A stretch of DNA of 64,000 nucleotides, taken from positions 29,526,534 to 29,590,533 of the forward strand of contig CM046858.1 in NCBI GenBank assembly GCA_025617745.1, in the 5' to 3' direction. The notes under the pieces were generated by a model. The model saw only the letters and a list, made by a program, of their open reading frames with translations, was not told where the DNA came from and did not search any database. Every line of letters begins with the position of its first letter. Position 1 is the stretch's first letter. Both the position numbers and the translations under genes were made by a program. Below, in pieces: positions 21,640 to 34,345 of this stretch. Origin of the DNA: Heliocidaris erythrogramma. Its lineage: Eukaryota > Echinodermata > Echinoidea > Camarodonta > Echinometridae.

Positions 21640-22190
21640 TGTTATTCGATAATGGAGAAAAGGCTCATTATTCATAAGGGTCATACATAAGGACTGCTAT
21701 TCATAATACGAGAAGAGGGTCGCTATTCATAATACGGAAAGAGGGTCACTTTTCATAATAGGAGAAGAGGGTCACTATTCATAATACTTAATAGGATTGC
21801 GGGTCGCTATTCATAATAGAAGAAGGTCGCTATTCATAATGCGAAATGAGGGTCTGTTCATGTGAGAAGAGGGTTGCTATTCATAATACGAAATGAGCGA
21901 CCCTCATACCATATTATGAATAGGGACCCTCAATTTGTATTATGAATGGTGGTCCTTATGAGTACTGACCCGGCCCCAATGTCAATTATGAATAGCGCCC
22001 CTTCTACATGTTTATGAATAACGACCCTGATTTTGTATTATGACATCCTTGTAATGACCCTCAATGTGAATTAGGAATAGCGATCCTTATCTCACATTAT
22101 GAATAGCGGTCTTTATGAATAATAGTCCTTATGACTTTATGAATAGTGACCCCCCTTTTCCTTTATGAATAGTGGACCTTCAGAATAAAG
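21640..22190. repeat. Minisatellite (CGCTATTCATAATACG type)
   Basis: About twenty degenerate copies of a 25-30 base unit reading GGGTCGCTATTCATAATACG. The orientation switches near 21890 to ATTATGAATAGNGACCCT. A similar unit occurs at the right edge of the window (63880-64000). Confidence 0.9.
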
Positions 22191-22479
22191 AATAAATCAT
22201 GCAAAACATAATATTATGCCTATATCTTATGAAAGGACACCTGCTTTTTATCATAGAAAGGCACATTAGATAAAGGAGGGCTACTTATAACCTCATGAAT
22301 TGCACTGATTCCATAGTGGGAGGAGCATATTTTTCCCTTTGAGAGGCCACTTTCTATCACAAGAGAGGCACTTTTCATTGTCTTTTGAAGAGAGAGAGAG
22401 AGAGCATTCAAGAGCTTTTCTCATTGTTCATCTTGATAACAAACATTGTTTTCTTGTACAGTTATCTCAAGGTTACATG

Positions 22480-22720
22480 TCGTTTTTCAAAAGGTTCATT
22501 CCGAGAAGGTTCCGAAGATTCATAATTCCAAAGGTTAGTAAATAAAAAAATGAAATAGGGTTCATAATTCCGAAACAGAAATAGGGTTTTCAATTTCGGA
22601 TACATGAACCCCATTGCATTTTTGGAATTATGAACCTTTAAATAAAAGAACCTTTGGAGTAATGCAACCATAGAATGCAACAAATGTTCAGAATTATGAA
22701 TCCCATTTCATTTTCCGCTT
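22480..22720. repeat. Minisatellite related to 2160-2530
   Basis: Copies of TTCATAATTCCGAAACAGAAA in one orientation and of GGAATTATGAACC in the other. It follows a short (GA)n run at 22388-22402. No coding content. Confidence 0.85.
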
Positions 22721-25700
22721 AATGAGCTGCAGCCCCCCCTATTCTGCATGTTATGTAAATATGTATTGTATAAATAACTGGGCAGTTTCAACTGTCTCGG
22801 GCACTAAGAAAAGGTTGAACAATACAGACAAAATTATTCATCTAGGCAAGGCTTTAATGATACACAAATGTGCAAACTTTGACATTAGCAGTTTATTACA
22901 TTAAAATTTGTGATGAATTATCACAGGAAGATCAATACTGAATAATATAAATCATACAAAGAATATTGCACACAAATACTGTATCAAAAGATTATAAAAA
23001 ATTACTCTATATCGTACCTTCACAACACCCGATTGACTGAAAGATATTCTTGTGACCTGGTTTTAGAAAAAATATTTAAAAGGGAAACATGCAAAATTCA
23101 ATTGATATATTTCTAAAATCCCTCATTGAAAATGAAGTGAATTATGAATAATCACCCTTATAATGACCACTTCATCTTGAATCTTCATCATGTATAAAAA
23201 AATAAAGGCATATAGATAGAACATGACAGCAAACAAAAAAAAAATATACCAGTATAATTAGGAAATACACTAAAGCATTAAAGATGCTACACTGTACGCA
23301 AGTACCTCTTTTTTTCTGTCATTTCGGGGATAGAGAGTATAGGCAGGGCCATCACAAGACTATTCACCTGAGAGGGGACATCTGACTAGATTGCTGAAAA
23401 GTCTGCAGAAAGCTTTCAAAAAATCAACAAAAACAAGGTTCTATGATTTACAAAAGTGCTGAAAAGAAAAGGGAAGGTCCTTATATGAAAAAAAATTTCC
23501 TACTTTTATTGCAGCATTCAAATTAAGAAAAAGGACCTTCAACATATTCTTTTTCATTTGCCAACATACATGTACATTATAGGTTAAAAAATAGTGGTGT
23601 AACAAAGTCAGATTTGCTGAAAGAAATTTGAAGTTTGGGGGGGGGGGGGTATTATCACCCTAGCACTACCCATTTTATTATTTTTTTTACATTTTTCTTA
23701 TCTTTTAATATGTGAGATGAATCAACAGAATCAACTGAAGCACAAAAAAATAATTAGAGCCAGGTTTATGTTCAAGTAAGAATGGCAATTCTGATTGCAC
23801 AAACCGCTTTTTCAAATACAAAATAGTTTGCTAGGCCCATAATTGCTTTAATTTTCAAGAACATCACAATACTAAACTAAAGAGGTAATAATACGTAAAG
23901 TAATGTGCCTCATTCAAATACATGTAAATGTTCATTCCTCTGCTGTGTGCAAACGTGTACACGGATCAAAATGCATATGTATGTTTATTAAACATCAAAA
24001 CACAATTATCTTCTTGTTACCATAAAATGTACATCTAAACTAACAACAAATACAATCATGTACATCAATAATACCATGCCATACTTTGGAGAATACATAT
24101 TATTTTGGCAATTTCATCAATTTCAGTACTTTTCAACTTGAACTTTGGCTAAAAATGGTGACTGACACTAATCATATGACAACAAATGAAAATAGATGCC
24201 TCTCTATTGTACTTGTACATGTAGTCCTGAAAGAGCTTTGGGTTGTTGTGTAAGGGTTACAGATAAAGTTGTTAAAAAAATATTGTTCACTTGTTTTCAG
24301 TATTCAAGTGTCACATATCTACAGTATAACAAATTTGCTCACAGCCAATCAGATGCAACAATTTCAGTAGCTTATAACAGGTAATGTAACTTGTTATCAA
24401 TAACAAGTTTTATGAAACAGGGCCCAGAGCAGCTGTTATTGAACCCCCTGTTTACTCAATCCTGGATCCACCACTGATGGAATAAAGGATGGGGTTAGGA
24501 TTAGCCATCATTAGACTAATCTGACATGGGATTAATTAATTAATTAAAGGGGGACAAATAGGACAAATAGGACATGGGAAGGGATATGGTTAGGATTACT
24601 GCACCAATGGGATAGGTGGTCCAATAGGACATACATGCAGGACCATAGAGGGTAAATAATAGTGGAAGATAAAACGGTTTAATGATTTCGATATCAACCA
24701 CAGATACAAGTAGGAAATCTGGAGTCAGTGCTCATTTCAGTAACACGTGTACATGTGAATGTGCAGTACATGTTGATCATTCATATCCCACAGGGCTTTT
24801 GAAAAGAAGCTTGAAAAGAAGCTTGAAAAGAAGCTTGAAAAGAAAAAAATTCTAGAGAGAGTACAGACATCAATTCTTCCAGAAATATTATACAAAACAG
24901 TTGTAATATTTTAGACAAATTTTGACCATATATATACATGTATTGATCATATAAAGGAAGTTTGCTCAGAGATTCCATAATAGTTAAGTCACAAACATTA
25001 TTAATGATGATGTTCCACCAAGAGGCTGTATTTTACAAATATTCACTCATAGGGGTAATAGGTCCACTACATAGAAGAGCTTTTACAAAAAAAAAAAGTC
25101 TTCTTTTTCGTGAAGAATACTGCAATTTTAGAATATTTGAAAAATGTAAAAAATGGTATACAAAGCTGCATATTTTACTTTCATATACAAAAATATTGAA
25201 CAAATTAGTTCATCAAATAGAACATTGTTTGGGACTTCTCTCTCGGCACATTCACATACATCAGTGTAATACTGTACATGTACATCATTATCTACTTTTA
25301 AAATTACAGTAGAGCCTCATTATAACTCCTTGATTTTAAGGTAATGACCTCGTAGTGTATTACAACTCAAAAGCAAATTAATATAATTTACAAAGAAATG
25401 GGACTGGCAAAACTACCTTGATATAATTAACAAGTTTGTTTGTTATTGATATTACGATTCCACTAGATAAATATACTGAAACATACCTTTAAAGATAAAG
25501 AAAGATAGAGTTGTGTTGTGGTCATGCAATTACATTGTGAAAGAAACTGTCTCAAAGCAATTTAGAAAGGGTGATCATGTCTACATCAACATGTACATAA
25601 TAATTGGTGTATACTGTGAGGTTTTGGCATTAAAATGATAAGAAATGAACCAAATCCCGCTAATTAAAAGCACATGCACTGCACACAGAAATGGATATAC

Positions 25701-26215
25701 ATGTATGGGACTGCACTCACATGTGGCATGAATGTTCGGCCCAAACACTTAATAATCTCTTTCTCGTCATATTTTGAATATGAGGGCATTTGAAGAGCAA
25801 TCATTTTCATTATATATTTCTATGATGTTCTTCCAAACTAACATAAAATGAATGAGAAAGCTCACAAATTATTTTTCACCTTTCCCAGAACTCGTTCTCT
25901 TTAAGAACTCAACGCTCTCTTTAAGAACCAATGATATAATATGCAATATGATACAACCTAACAAGCAGAAACAAATGTATACCAAGCCAGGAATATGGTT
26001 TACTATAAAATTGGTGAATCAATATTTTCTCTTCAAATAAGCGCAATGCGAATGTATCCCCCAGCACTGGCGATTCAAAGGAGGGACAAAGAACCTTCCC
26101 TCAAACAAAAGGATGGCGTAGAGATTGCTGCCAGTGGCCCGGACTACTGTCAACACGAGGAGCAGCATCACCAAAACAATGCATTTACATGTAGATTAGA
26201 GTACATTTATAATGT
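22721..26215. other. Long AT-rich stretch without recognised genes
   Basis: No exon with a recognisable protein match was found. Noted small features: a G run at 23638-23649; a MITE-like end at about 24370-24427 (TTGTTATCAATAACAAG then TTTTATGAAACAGGGCCC); and three to four copies of AAGCTTGAAAAG at 24795-24845. The many short frames are AT-rich and of chance length. Confidence 0.5.
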
Positions 26216-26770
26216 ATCTCTATAGAAAATTTGAAAGAAATCTGTCAAGAAATGAGACCTGCAGAGCGCACACAAGATATCCACTAAAATATGACCATTG
26301 ACCCTATAAAAGACGGAACACTGGGGCAGCATCACCAAACACTGTAGAGGTCTAGAGTAATCTATGATGGACCCCTTCATACAAATTCTGAAAGAAATCA
26401 GTCGACAAATGTGTCTGCCCGAGTGCATGCAAGAGAGCAACCAAAATATGACATTTGACCCTATAAAAGACAGGACACTAGTGGCAGCATCACCAAAAAC
26501 TATAGCCTAGGTGCGTAGACTTTACGAAGATACACTTCCATACAAAATTTGAAAGAAATCGGTAAAGAAATGCACAAGAGTGCACGAAATGGACAAATGA
26601 CCTTTGACCCTATAAAGTACGGAACAATGATGGCAGCATTACCAAAAAGTAAAGATGTGTAGATTATACCAAGATACATCTCCATACAAACTTTGAAAGA
26701 AATCCATCCAAAAAATGTGGCCTGCAGAGTGCACTCACGCTTTATATAATAGATTCCATTGTTATTTACT
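26216..26770. repeat. Tandem repeat of about 155 bp, three to four units
   Basis: TTTGAAAGAAATC recurs at about 26228, 26390, 26546 and 26692. TTGACCCTATAAA-type blocks recur at about 26299, 26456 and 26607, each followed by GGCAGCATCACCAAA or a variant. Units have diverged by substitutions and small gaps. It is antisense-neutral, with no stable frame. Confidence 0.9.
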
Positions 26771-26979
26771 ATACAGTGTGAGGCAGTGGAACAGGAGGCA
26801 AAAGCTAGGGGCACATACAATCTTCCATAAGAAGAAACAGTTCCCCTAACGTTTTTTCTTTCCATGAGCTATTTTGTTCGCTACGTTCGCTTGCACTTAA
26901 TATAGCCTATATTGAGTTAGTGCACAGCTAACGCGCAATCGCGACAAATGTTCAGAAAGCTAGGGGTAGACGTTTAGGA

Positions 26980-27118
26980 GTGTCACAGACGTCTGACTTT
27001 TCGGGAAACAAAATGGCGTTTGAATTCTATTGAGAACACCCAGGTGCTCATCGGAATTGAATAAAAATGTTGCATAGCAGAGGAAACAAAATGGCGTTCA
27101 AATCATGAGTTGTCGCAA
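26980..27118 (+). repeat. Diverged copy of the 36767-36958 MITE core
   Basis: Shares TATTGAGAACACCCAGGTGC, CATCGGAATTGAATA and AAAATGGCGTTCAAATCA with the 192-bp element at 36767. The diagnostic TIR ends are not intact here. Confidence 0.75.
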
Positions 27119-27119
27119 C

Positions 27120-29028
27120 TCTCTTGCTGAATCCAAAGTATCCTCCGGCATTCTGCTGGGGGATACAGTTAATACACAGATCAAAATTGGAAAGATATAT
27201 CAATAAACATTTCAATATTGCAGTAAAGTATTGCAAATTATGACAGATAGCGATAATGATTTTGCAGTGGATTTGTTGACAATTTGCCTTTAAAAAAAAG
27301 CTTACTTTTGAATATCAATGTCTAGGCAAGGATGCTGTGATTTTTGCAGCTTTTAAGCAATATTGTGTAGTTTTAACTATTCTGAATCAAAAGATACAAT
27401 GTAACCTACCATACTGATTGTATGACGCATGCTTTGGTATACAAATGATGCACAGGTCTGAGTGTGTCGGTAGGTAAAGGTAACTATGGAATTGTTTAGA
27501 CTAGTTTTCATAGTTAACGCATGCACACTATTCCTAACGACACATACAAAAACATGTGCATCATCTGTTTTATAAAACGGTGGACAATTTTTTGCAAAAA
27601 ATCCATTTCTTTCAATCATGCGTCTGGTAATTACCCACGCATGACAAATTTACCGCGCATGACAAATTTACCGATGCATGATAAGAGAAAATACCTGATA
27701 CAAGGCACTGCTTCATACTTGAACTGGTATATCCCTTTCATGCATGATAAATAGATAAATAGATTTTTATGAATTTAATAAATTCCATAGAGAACTGAAA
27801 ATCTGGCAATTTTAGGCTAAATAGGCTAAATATCAGAATTTAATTTTTCTATAAGTGTTAGAGTCTTGACCGTAAGCTAACTTATGACAGTTAGTATCTA
27901 CAATAGTCAACAATTACCAGGTACTAGTCTAAGTTAGATTTAATTTAGTATCTGGTCTATTTACATTAAATCAATTAATTTAATCAATTAATTTAAAGAA
28001 TTCACGGAAAGATTCTGAGAACTTCCAGTCGTGGAATAAAAAATTTTAAGACCAGGCAGTGACAGTGTCGCTGCAGTGGATATGCTGTAGTGAATCACTG
28101 TATGCACGTATTAGGTACCGGTAGTACTGCAGTGCATGTGTACACGACAGTGACCCCCTCCTTTCAGTTTCACACTGCACCGATTTTCATTCTATAGCCA
28201 ATCAGTGTTTTTGTTTTTAAACAGGTAGACCTGTCATCGGATTTTATTCGGCTTACCATCAGAATCCGTAGTCAACTATCATTAGCATCTCAATTTTATC
28301 TCAATTCTTACAATTTTTTTTGTCTGTAAACAGTCATACGAGAATACACCAGATGGTGGACTGTACTCATCAAGAAGAAAAAAAAAAAAGATATATCACG
28401 CTCGCACTCGCCATATTAGAAGGATATCGATAGCATGTTTACAGTGGCTATCGTCAGTGATCCTAATAGTAATCGATATCGAACGTCTGTCCAGTAAAAA
28501 TCAACGTACAGCTCTCGACCAATCAAATTGCTGGGATTTCTCGACCTGTTCTATAACAATTGTTCCATGGTTATTTTTCACGCTAACCGAATTCTAAACT
28601 TCAGTCAGGGCCAAAATTCTATACCTTACCCCAGCCGGACGTTCCGACGCCTCTGCCTAAGCCTAAGCTAAAGCTCAATTGCAACCATAACACTAACCCA
28701 GTACCTATGAAGAAATAAAGCCCAGAGCTTTTGTCACTGGAACATGTCACAGCATCCCTATACCAAGTATTAGTAACATGTGGCACCCACTTGTCTATGG
28801 TTCCAAGCTGTGTCTCCTCTCTATCAGATGCCTAATGCACAGTACTACCCCTCCTTGGCAAATCTGGCCACAAGTCTCAGCTCCACATCCCTTTACTTAA
28901 TCAAAAGTGATACAAGGTCCATAACTTGTTCACTATACTAATTAGGCTCTCAGCCAAAATGTACAATTATGTGAATAAAGCAAAAAAATTGTTTTACATC
29001 ATGAATCATGTAATAAATTGCCTTCACA
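27120..29028. other. Downstream flank of MANEA, no gene seen
   Basis: Presumably contains the MANEA 3' UTR next to 29029. A minus-strand polyadenylation signal could not be fixed with confidence. A short palindromic AT stretch (ATTAAATCAATTAATTTAAT) is at about 27962-27995. The rest looks unique and noncoding. Confidence 0.45.
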
Positions 29029-29724
29029 TCATCCTGTTCCTTTGAAAATCTTTGCCCACTTCTGGGTCAGCAAAAGATATTTCTCAGGACCTTCTGACCC
29101 ATAATCAAGATAAGTAATGTTATTAAATGTCTTGGGTACAGCTCTTTCTATCTGTGTTCCCTCATGCCATTCATTAAATGAAGTCACAGAAATAATGTCT
29201 GGTTTTACTTTCACTGCTGCCTGCAAAGACCTATCATAGTAGTCCCCATTAGCACGATGCTTTGTATTCATTTTATTCCATGGTCTAACCCGCGTATCTA
29301 CGTATCCCGGTCCTACGCTCGGAACGAACAGGAGGCCACGTTTTTGTGCAAAGTCGGCCAGGAGTTTCCAGTTCTGCCAGCGAGAGCCATACGTGAATCC
29401 ATTACTTGCAAAGTAAGTGTAGAAGCCGTCAAATAAACTCCCAAGGATATCTGATCTATGCTGCGTATCCAGGTACAAACCAAGAAAGATACCATCGTAT
29501 TTGGAGTTCCTCACGCTCAGTTCATCGTTGATGCCAAATAGCCGCACCCAGTTTGAGGAATTCGTGAGGTAGGAGTCATAGACATAAAACATGGGTAGCA
29601 GGCGACCCTTGGACTTGTAACGATAGAAGGCCGGGTGGGAGCCGTAGCTGTCAATGATATACTGGATGTCTCGTGCAAACGTTACCTCAGTTCGACCTTT
29701 GTAGGGTTCACTGTGAAAGGTCAC
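29029..29724 (-). CDS. MANEA: MANEA exon 3 (catalytic C-terminal part)
   Basis: Minus-strand terminal exon from an acceptor (CACTTTG...TTGCAG form, at 29725) to TGA: 231 codons plus stop. It continues from either second exon as VTFHSEPYKGRTEV. Conserved GH99 blocks follow: HPAFYRYKSKG, LPMFYVYDSYL, FDGFYTYFASNGFTYGS, VPSVGPGYVDTRVRPWN and ITYLDYG. The catalytic pair lies in SFNEWHEGTQIE as Glu458 and Glu461 of the predicted 504-residue protein, equivalent to human Glu404 and Glu407. The enzyme cuts the alpha-1,2 bond next to glucosylated mannose of N-glycans in the Golgi, bypassing ER glucosidases. No frame damage is seen. Confidence 0.97.
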   Translation of the reverse strand: MTFHSEPYKGRTEVTFARDIQYIIDSYGSHPAFYRYKSKGRLLPMFYVYDSYLTNSSNWVRLFGINDELSVRNSKYDGIFLGLYLDTQHRSDILGSLFDGFYTYFASNGFTYGSRWQNWKLLADFAQKRGLLFVPSVGPGYVDTRVRPWNKMNTKHRANGDYYDRSLQAAVKVKPDIISVTSFNEWHEGTQIERAVPKTFNNITYLDYGSEGPEKYLLLTQKWAKIFKGTG

Positions 29725-30244
29725 CTGCAATGAAGGAATAAAACAAAGTACATGACTGATGAACTCTTTCGTAATGTACAGACACAGTTGGATTCATTTT
29801 TATCAAAACAGACAAATACGGATACTGTTCACGTATTGCATAGCATTTAAAAAATCTATTATTCTGTTTATTCATCCAGAGGACTTTAAATTTGTAATTT
29901 TGCTAAAACAAATGTCATTATGTTGATGAATGCACATGTTACGTATAGCTCACAAACATTCACTTATGCCATCTAAGTGTCCAATTATGTATTTTACATA
30001 CTTATCATTCATTCATAAATTGCTCTGAAGGAGGAAGCTCTAATTTTCAATAAAGAACAATCAAGCAATTATGACCAGTTTTCTATTTCCGTTACAAGAA
30101 ACATCCACAACATTCTGCAATAATATTATTATAAAACAGGTTCTAGAATGTAGGTATTCTAATTGGTCATTATGACACCATGTGACCACGGGACTGTGCA
30201 TTTTTCTTTCATACCGTCATGACTGTATGTAAATCTGTCCGGTA

Positions 30245-30598
30245 TCAGTTACGTAATTAAATTAGGCATCATCTGCAAATATTTAACCCGCTCGGCCACC
30301 GAAAAAATAGTTCATGCCCCGATATCATCCCGGCTTGACTTTGGCAATGCACTTTTGTTTCAGCTGCCACAATCTCAGCTTTCACAGTTACAAAAATTAC
30401 AAAATTCAGCAGCCCGTATTGTTACCCTTACCAGGCGTCCTACTCACATTACTCCCGTTTTGTCTTCACTACATTGGTTACCTGTCGAATCCCGCATTGT
30501 ATTTAAATTATTATTACTTGTTTTTCACTGTATACATGGATCTGCCCCAGAGTACAATATTAATTTGTTGATGCCTTATAATCCTCCCAGACGCTTAA
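30245..30598 (+). pseudogene. LINE reverse transcriptase C-terminal part, left half
   Basis: Plus-strand frame encoding GIICKYLTRSATEKIVHAPI, SSRLDFGNALL, LQNSAARIVTL, HITPVLSSLHWLPVESRI and PYNPPRRL. This is the standard thumb/C-terminal region of CR1/L2-group LINE polymerases. The frame stops where a TTAA-flanked element is inserted and resumes at 32438. It lies antisense within the MANEA intron between exon 2b and exon 3. The 5' part of the LINE is absent, as in most truncated copies. Confidence 0.88.
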
Positions 30599-32433
30599 AG
30601 GAGAATTAACCCCTGATTACAAATTTACTTATATTGGAAGGTGTAATATATTCCTACTTATTGGCCTAAATTATTTTCCAATAAGATATCAGAAAAGGGT
30701 AAAAATAAAGATATTCCAACACCCGGTATCGTCTCCTACTCATTTACATGGGGGCTGCCATTTTCTTGATGATTTGGAGTTGTACATGAACCATTGAGAA
30801 ATGTTCCAGTCAGGAAGATATTTTGAATCCAAATCCTAAATTGATTTTCTTCATTACCTAAAATCCCATATGTGATGAAAAATATAAAGTGGGTGTTTAC
30901 ATGTATTATAAAAATTAAATCTTTATGATACTTTTAAATTGTCTGGTTATGCTTAAAGTAGCTATTCAAAGAAAATCACAAATATGGTAATTAATGTATC
31001 ACTAGAAACTGGGAAGCTTACAGATAGCAATTGTATAAGTTTTATGTCAACTGCGTATCTGATGATTATAAAAACAACACAAATAAAAGCTCTTCTCAGC
31101 ATCTGGAATATCCGAGGATTCGCCAGAAATATAGCGATGTTTTGATGTCGTCACACTCGGGATCGATCCTGCTTAAGCAGACGACGTCCTATAATGAATG
31201 AACGTAATTGCAATGCAATTATTTATCAAATTATAAAGAGTTTGGTGTATTTAAACATGACCTTATTTCACACCATTATAAAGGGAAAGTGAAACTGATT
31301 CTGATAGCTAAAACCGTTTGATTGTAAATACACAAGAGAAGGGTCAATGATCAATGAAATAAACCCTACTTTCAAATTGAAAAGCCCTCCGAACAATAGC
31401 AGGATGGTATTCGTTCCCTCTTGAAACGCCGAACATGCCCCGGTGCAAGCAGCTGAAAATACAATGGCGTCTTATTTTGTTTACAAGTGACTGATTCCTT
31501 TATTTTTTTAACGCTGCATTTTTCATCAAAATTATACCATACACGAAGTTAAGAGTGAGGCAACAGACTAACATTAAGACTGACGCTAGTGAAGGAAGAG
31601 AAATAAGTGAAGAGGAGATGACAAAATAGGCTCTGAAAAATGTGTAAGATGTTATGGGACATCGTCTGCTTAGACAGGGCTGGTCCATGGTGTGTCGTCA
31701 CATATCTCAGCAGCGTTCGAGGAGCTCTTCAGCTGCTATATCGGGGGCTGTATTTTACCGTTTTATAATTGATAATAATCATTACTTCAAATGTTTCCAA
31801 GCGTTGAATTTGGATAACCTTGTTTAATTTATGCCATCTATGCAATAATAAGTATTAAGCCAATATTTAAAATCATTAAAGTTCTACTTTAACAAAAATC
31901 TATTTTCTTGGGTTTGCCAAACAGAGCAGAACATAATATATGCAGCATGCATTCTGACTTTTCAAGTCCATTATCCGAAAGCAGGTGAATGCATAGTTTG
32001 TCGCTATAGATGCTCAGGGAAGAAGCATCCATAAAATTTGAATTAATTTGCTCCTTCCCATATGTCCAGTATCGAGAAAATAGATTTCTATTAAGCGAAT
32101 ATCGATTTTCAACAGAAATATATAAGGAAATCTTCAGTTTAAAAATAAATTGACATATCCATTCTATATTTTTAATCTCAAATGGGTTTTTAATTTTGAA
32201 ATAGGCAATTGAGCATTTGGATTAAGAAAATCTTCTTGTACACATAAACAAAATGGCAGCCCCCATGTGCTGCTAGCAGACGATACATATTGCTAGCAGA
32301 TGATAAATTTTGCTCAGAAAATCTTGATTCGTATCGATCTCGTATATTTTGACGCGAAGCCATATAGTCTAACAAGTAGGAATAAATAACACCTTTGAAC
32401 ACTATCGTCTTTATTTTTGAGCTTAATTCTCCT
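30599..32433. mobile_element. TTAA-flanked element inserted in a LINE
   Basis: An 1835-bp insertion between direct TTAA copies at 30595-30598 and 32434-32437. Ends are AGGAGAATTAA and its inverse TTAATTCTCCT. Removing it restores an uninterrupted LINE reading frame with a single TTAA. TTAA targets fit both piggyBac and Kolobok; purine-rich AG...CT termini fit Kolobok better. No transposase is recognised. A second TTAA element (30957-31888) is nested inside. Confidence 0.9.
30957..31888. mobile_element. Nested TTAA-flanked element, copy 1 (932 bp)
   Basis: Lies between TTAA at 30953-30956 and TTAA at 31889-31892. It is nearly identical in the same orientation to 51319-52249, and both copies show the same TTAA borders. 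Ends are AGTAG...CTACT. The sequence holds GCAGACGACGTCC and GACATCGTCTGC blocks in opposite orientation, suggesting subterminal inverted motifs. The 62-codon frame inside is not a recognised protein. Confidence 0.88.
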
Positions 32434-32437
32434 TTAA

Positions 32438-32760
32438 GATCGTCTGATTCTAAATTACTTGTTGTCCCGAAAACTAAGAAATCATGGGGGGATCGGTCAT
32501 TTGCTCATGCTGGACCTTACCTGTGGAATCAATTGCCACAGGATATCCGTTATATGTCAGGTGTAGATTGCTTTAAAAATGCCCTCAAAACTCATTTGTT
32601 CAAAAAGGCTTTTCAGTACCGGTAGATTTACTTTCACACTGTTGTTGTATCATTTTTGTGTATTTTTGTGTACTTGCAAGTTTTTCCTCTCCATTGCGCC
32701 TTGAGCACATTAGTCATGTGGAGTTGGCGCAATATAAATTCTCTATATTATTATTATTAT
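32438..32760 (+). pseudogene. LINE reverse transcriptase C-terminus and 3' tail, right half
   Basis: Continues the frame interrupted at 30598: RSSDSKLLVVPKTKK, WGDRSFAHAGPYLWNQLP and FKNALKTHLFKKAFQYR, then stop at 32623-32625. The 3' UTR ends with GCGCCTTGAGCACATTAG, GGCGCAATATAAAT and a short (TTA)n run at 32744-32760, the usual ending of CR1/L2-type elements. Together with 30245-30598 it gives about 180 residues of pol C-terminus. Confidence 0.9.
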
Positions 32761-33077
32761 GACCATGCAAAAAAGTTCCCATCAAAAAGTGATAAATGAC
32801 CTCTGGTGCATACAAACTTAAGATGCAATGAAATGCGCGCAGTTTCATATGAAAAGGCCATGGCAAGGACTATGATAAGCACACAGAGACTTACATTACA
32901 CTGTGCAATTCTTGGCGTTTCGATGGAGTCTGAAACCAATATTTTGACTTTATATTCATATTGTTGACCCGTTTTATAAAAACAAATAATTCATGCTTTG
33001 TGGCTCATGCATTGGTGATATGCACTGCACTCATTTAAGTCACAATAAGGATACTGCACTTTTAAATAATTCCCCAT

Positions 33078-33099
33078 TGGGGGGGGGGGGGGGGGGGGA
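33078..33099. repeat. G tract in MANEA intron
   Basis: About 20 Gs on the plus strand, so a C run on the transcribed sense. It lies about 190 bases downstream of the exon 2b donor. Confidence 0.9.
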
Positions 33100-33283
33100 A
33101 TAGCTGTCATCATAAGAGGCTAAAGATGCGTAGTTGTTGGAGGGGGGTTGTTTTCCAGATACACACCCAATGGTTAATTTGGAACAAAGACAGGGCATTG
33201 AGTAAAATATCAATCCCAAAATGTCCCCATGATTCCCCGTACATGTAAATCTCAAACCCCAAAGTTCCATGAAGCACACACAC

Positions 33284-33393
33284 CTTAATGTCATACTTGA
33301 GAGCCAAATCTAGTACCAGAGGAACCATGTTGTCACTAGGATTACCCGCATCGTCAGCTTTTGAGGAAGGGTACCACGAGAACACTATCACAC
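33284..33393 (-). CDS. MANEA: MANEA alternative exon 2b
   Basis: A 110-nt minus-strand exon with an acceptor (CATGTCCAG) and a donor (AAG then GTGTGTG, a weaker donor). After completing a split glycine codon it encodes VIVFSWYPSSKADDAGNPSD, then NMVPLVLDLALKYDIK. This is the same GH99 segment as exon 2a (38822-38931). It aligns with human GVLALSWYPPDVNDENGEPT. The W-Y of the SWYP motif matches human Trp188-Tyr189; Tyr189 is reported to line the -2 sugar site. Length and phase equal those of 2a, so only one of the two can be used per mRNA. The loop after SWYP differs most between them. Confidence 0.93.
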
Positions 33394-33822
33394 CTGGACA
33401 TGAGAAGATACCATATCATAGGTAACTTTGTACAACTTGAAAACTGTCCAGTACAATAAATGTTTACATTATTGCATTAAAAAAATGTATGTTTCCATAG
33501 TCTGATTTTTGCATTAAAGCTGTTACTGTTAGCTCCATCATTTTATTTCTTTTCTAATAGAAAGTGCAAGGCTTTGATGCGGGCTTATCCACAGACTTTG
33601 TCCACACATGCACCTTACTGGCTGTATTGTAGGGGTGTCATAATCTAGTGGATACAGTGCCGACTGTGTATGGATTGGTCTGTGGTTTGAATAATAATAT
33701 CCTTTGGCAAGATGTTAATCTACATTTGCCATTGTAGCAATGAGTGCCTTGCAGGAACCGATTCCTTGAATGCTTTCAGCGACTTACATGTAGGGCAGCT
33801 TAGCTACATCTATATATATATT

Positions 33823-34345
33823 ACACTAAGGATTTGGGGCCTTTTTTTTTGTTCGAATAGGCGCCTCCCCTGGCCCTTTCGTCCCCACCTTTTGGTACCC
33901 ACGGGTGGGGAATGGTTCTTAGAGGGTTGGGAGGCACTTTTTAAGTGCTGACGTGCCGTCCATATTTCATAAATTCATTTCTAAACATTGAATTTCCGGA
34001 GGGAGTAATAATTCTGCCAACCCATGAAGCTAGTTTGTAGCTTCATGCCCAACCCATATCCTTTAGGTGTGAAGGGGAGAAACCTCAATTGGTGTATTGC
34101 CAAAGAAAGCGTGACGTGTATACTCCAAGGCCATATCCGCATGTATGGCTTCAATGTATACGACGCAACACATGTGTTATTCGTTCGCACCAGGGAATCT
34201 CTTACACTTCCCTGCAGGTACTATGTTTCACGCATAGAGTTACATCATTTGTAGCTTCAGCAGGTTACATACACACAGCGTAGTGTATAACTCTATGGTT
34301 TCACTGCGGTCGCCGGGAGGGTGGGGGGGGGGGGGGGGGGGCGGT
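33823..34345 (+). repeat. Dispersed repeat (copy of 4598-4995) ending in a G tract
   Basis: Same orientation and internal order as 4598-4995, including CTAAGGATTTGGGGCC, TGACGTGCC and GTCGCCGGG followed by a long G run at about 34321-34341. It lies in the MANEA intron between exons 2a and 2b. One block (TTATACACTA inverse of TAGTGTATAACTC) suggests short internal inverted repeats. Confidence 0.85.

Noticed and set aside
31500..31688. 62-codon frame conserved with 51862-52062
   Set aside because: Conserved only because both copies of the same recent transposable element contain it; resembles no transposase.
33110..33294. Extension of exon 2b beyond the donor
   Set aside because: The open frame continues past AAG|GTGTGTG, but similarity to MANEA stops exactly at the donor and exon 3 joins there in phase.
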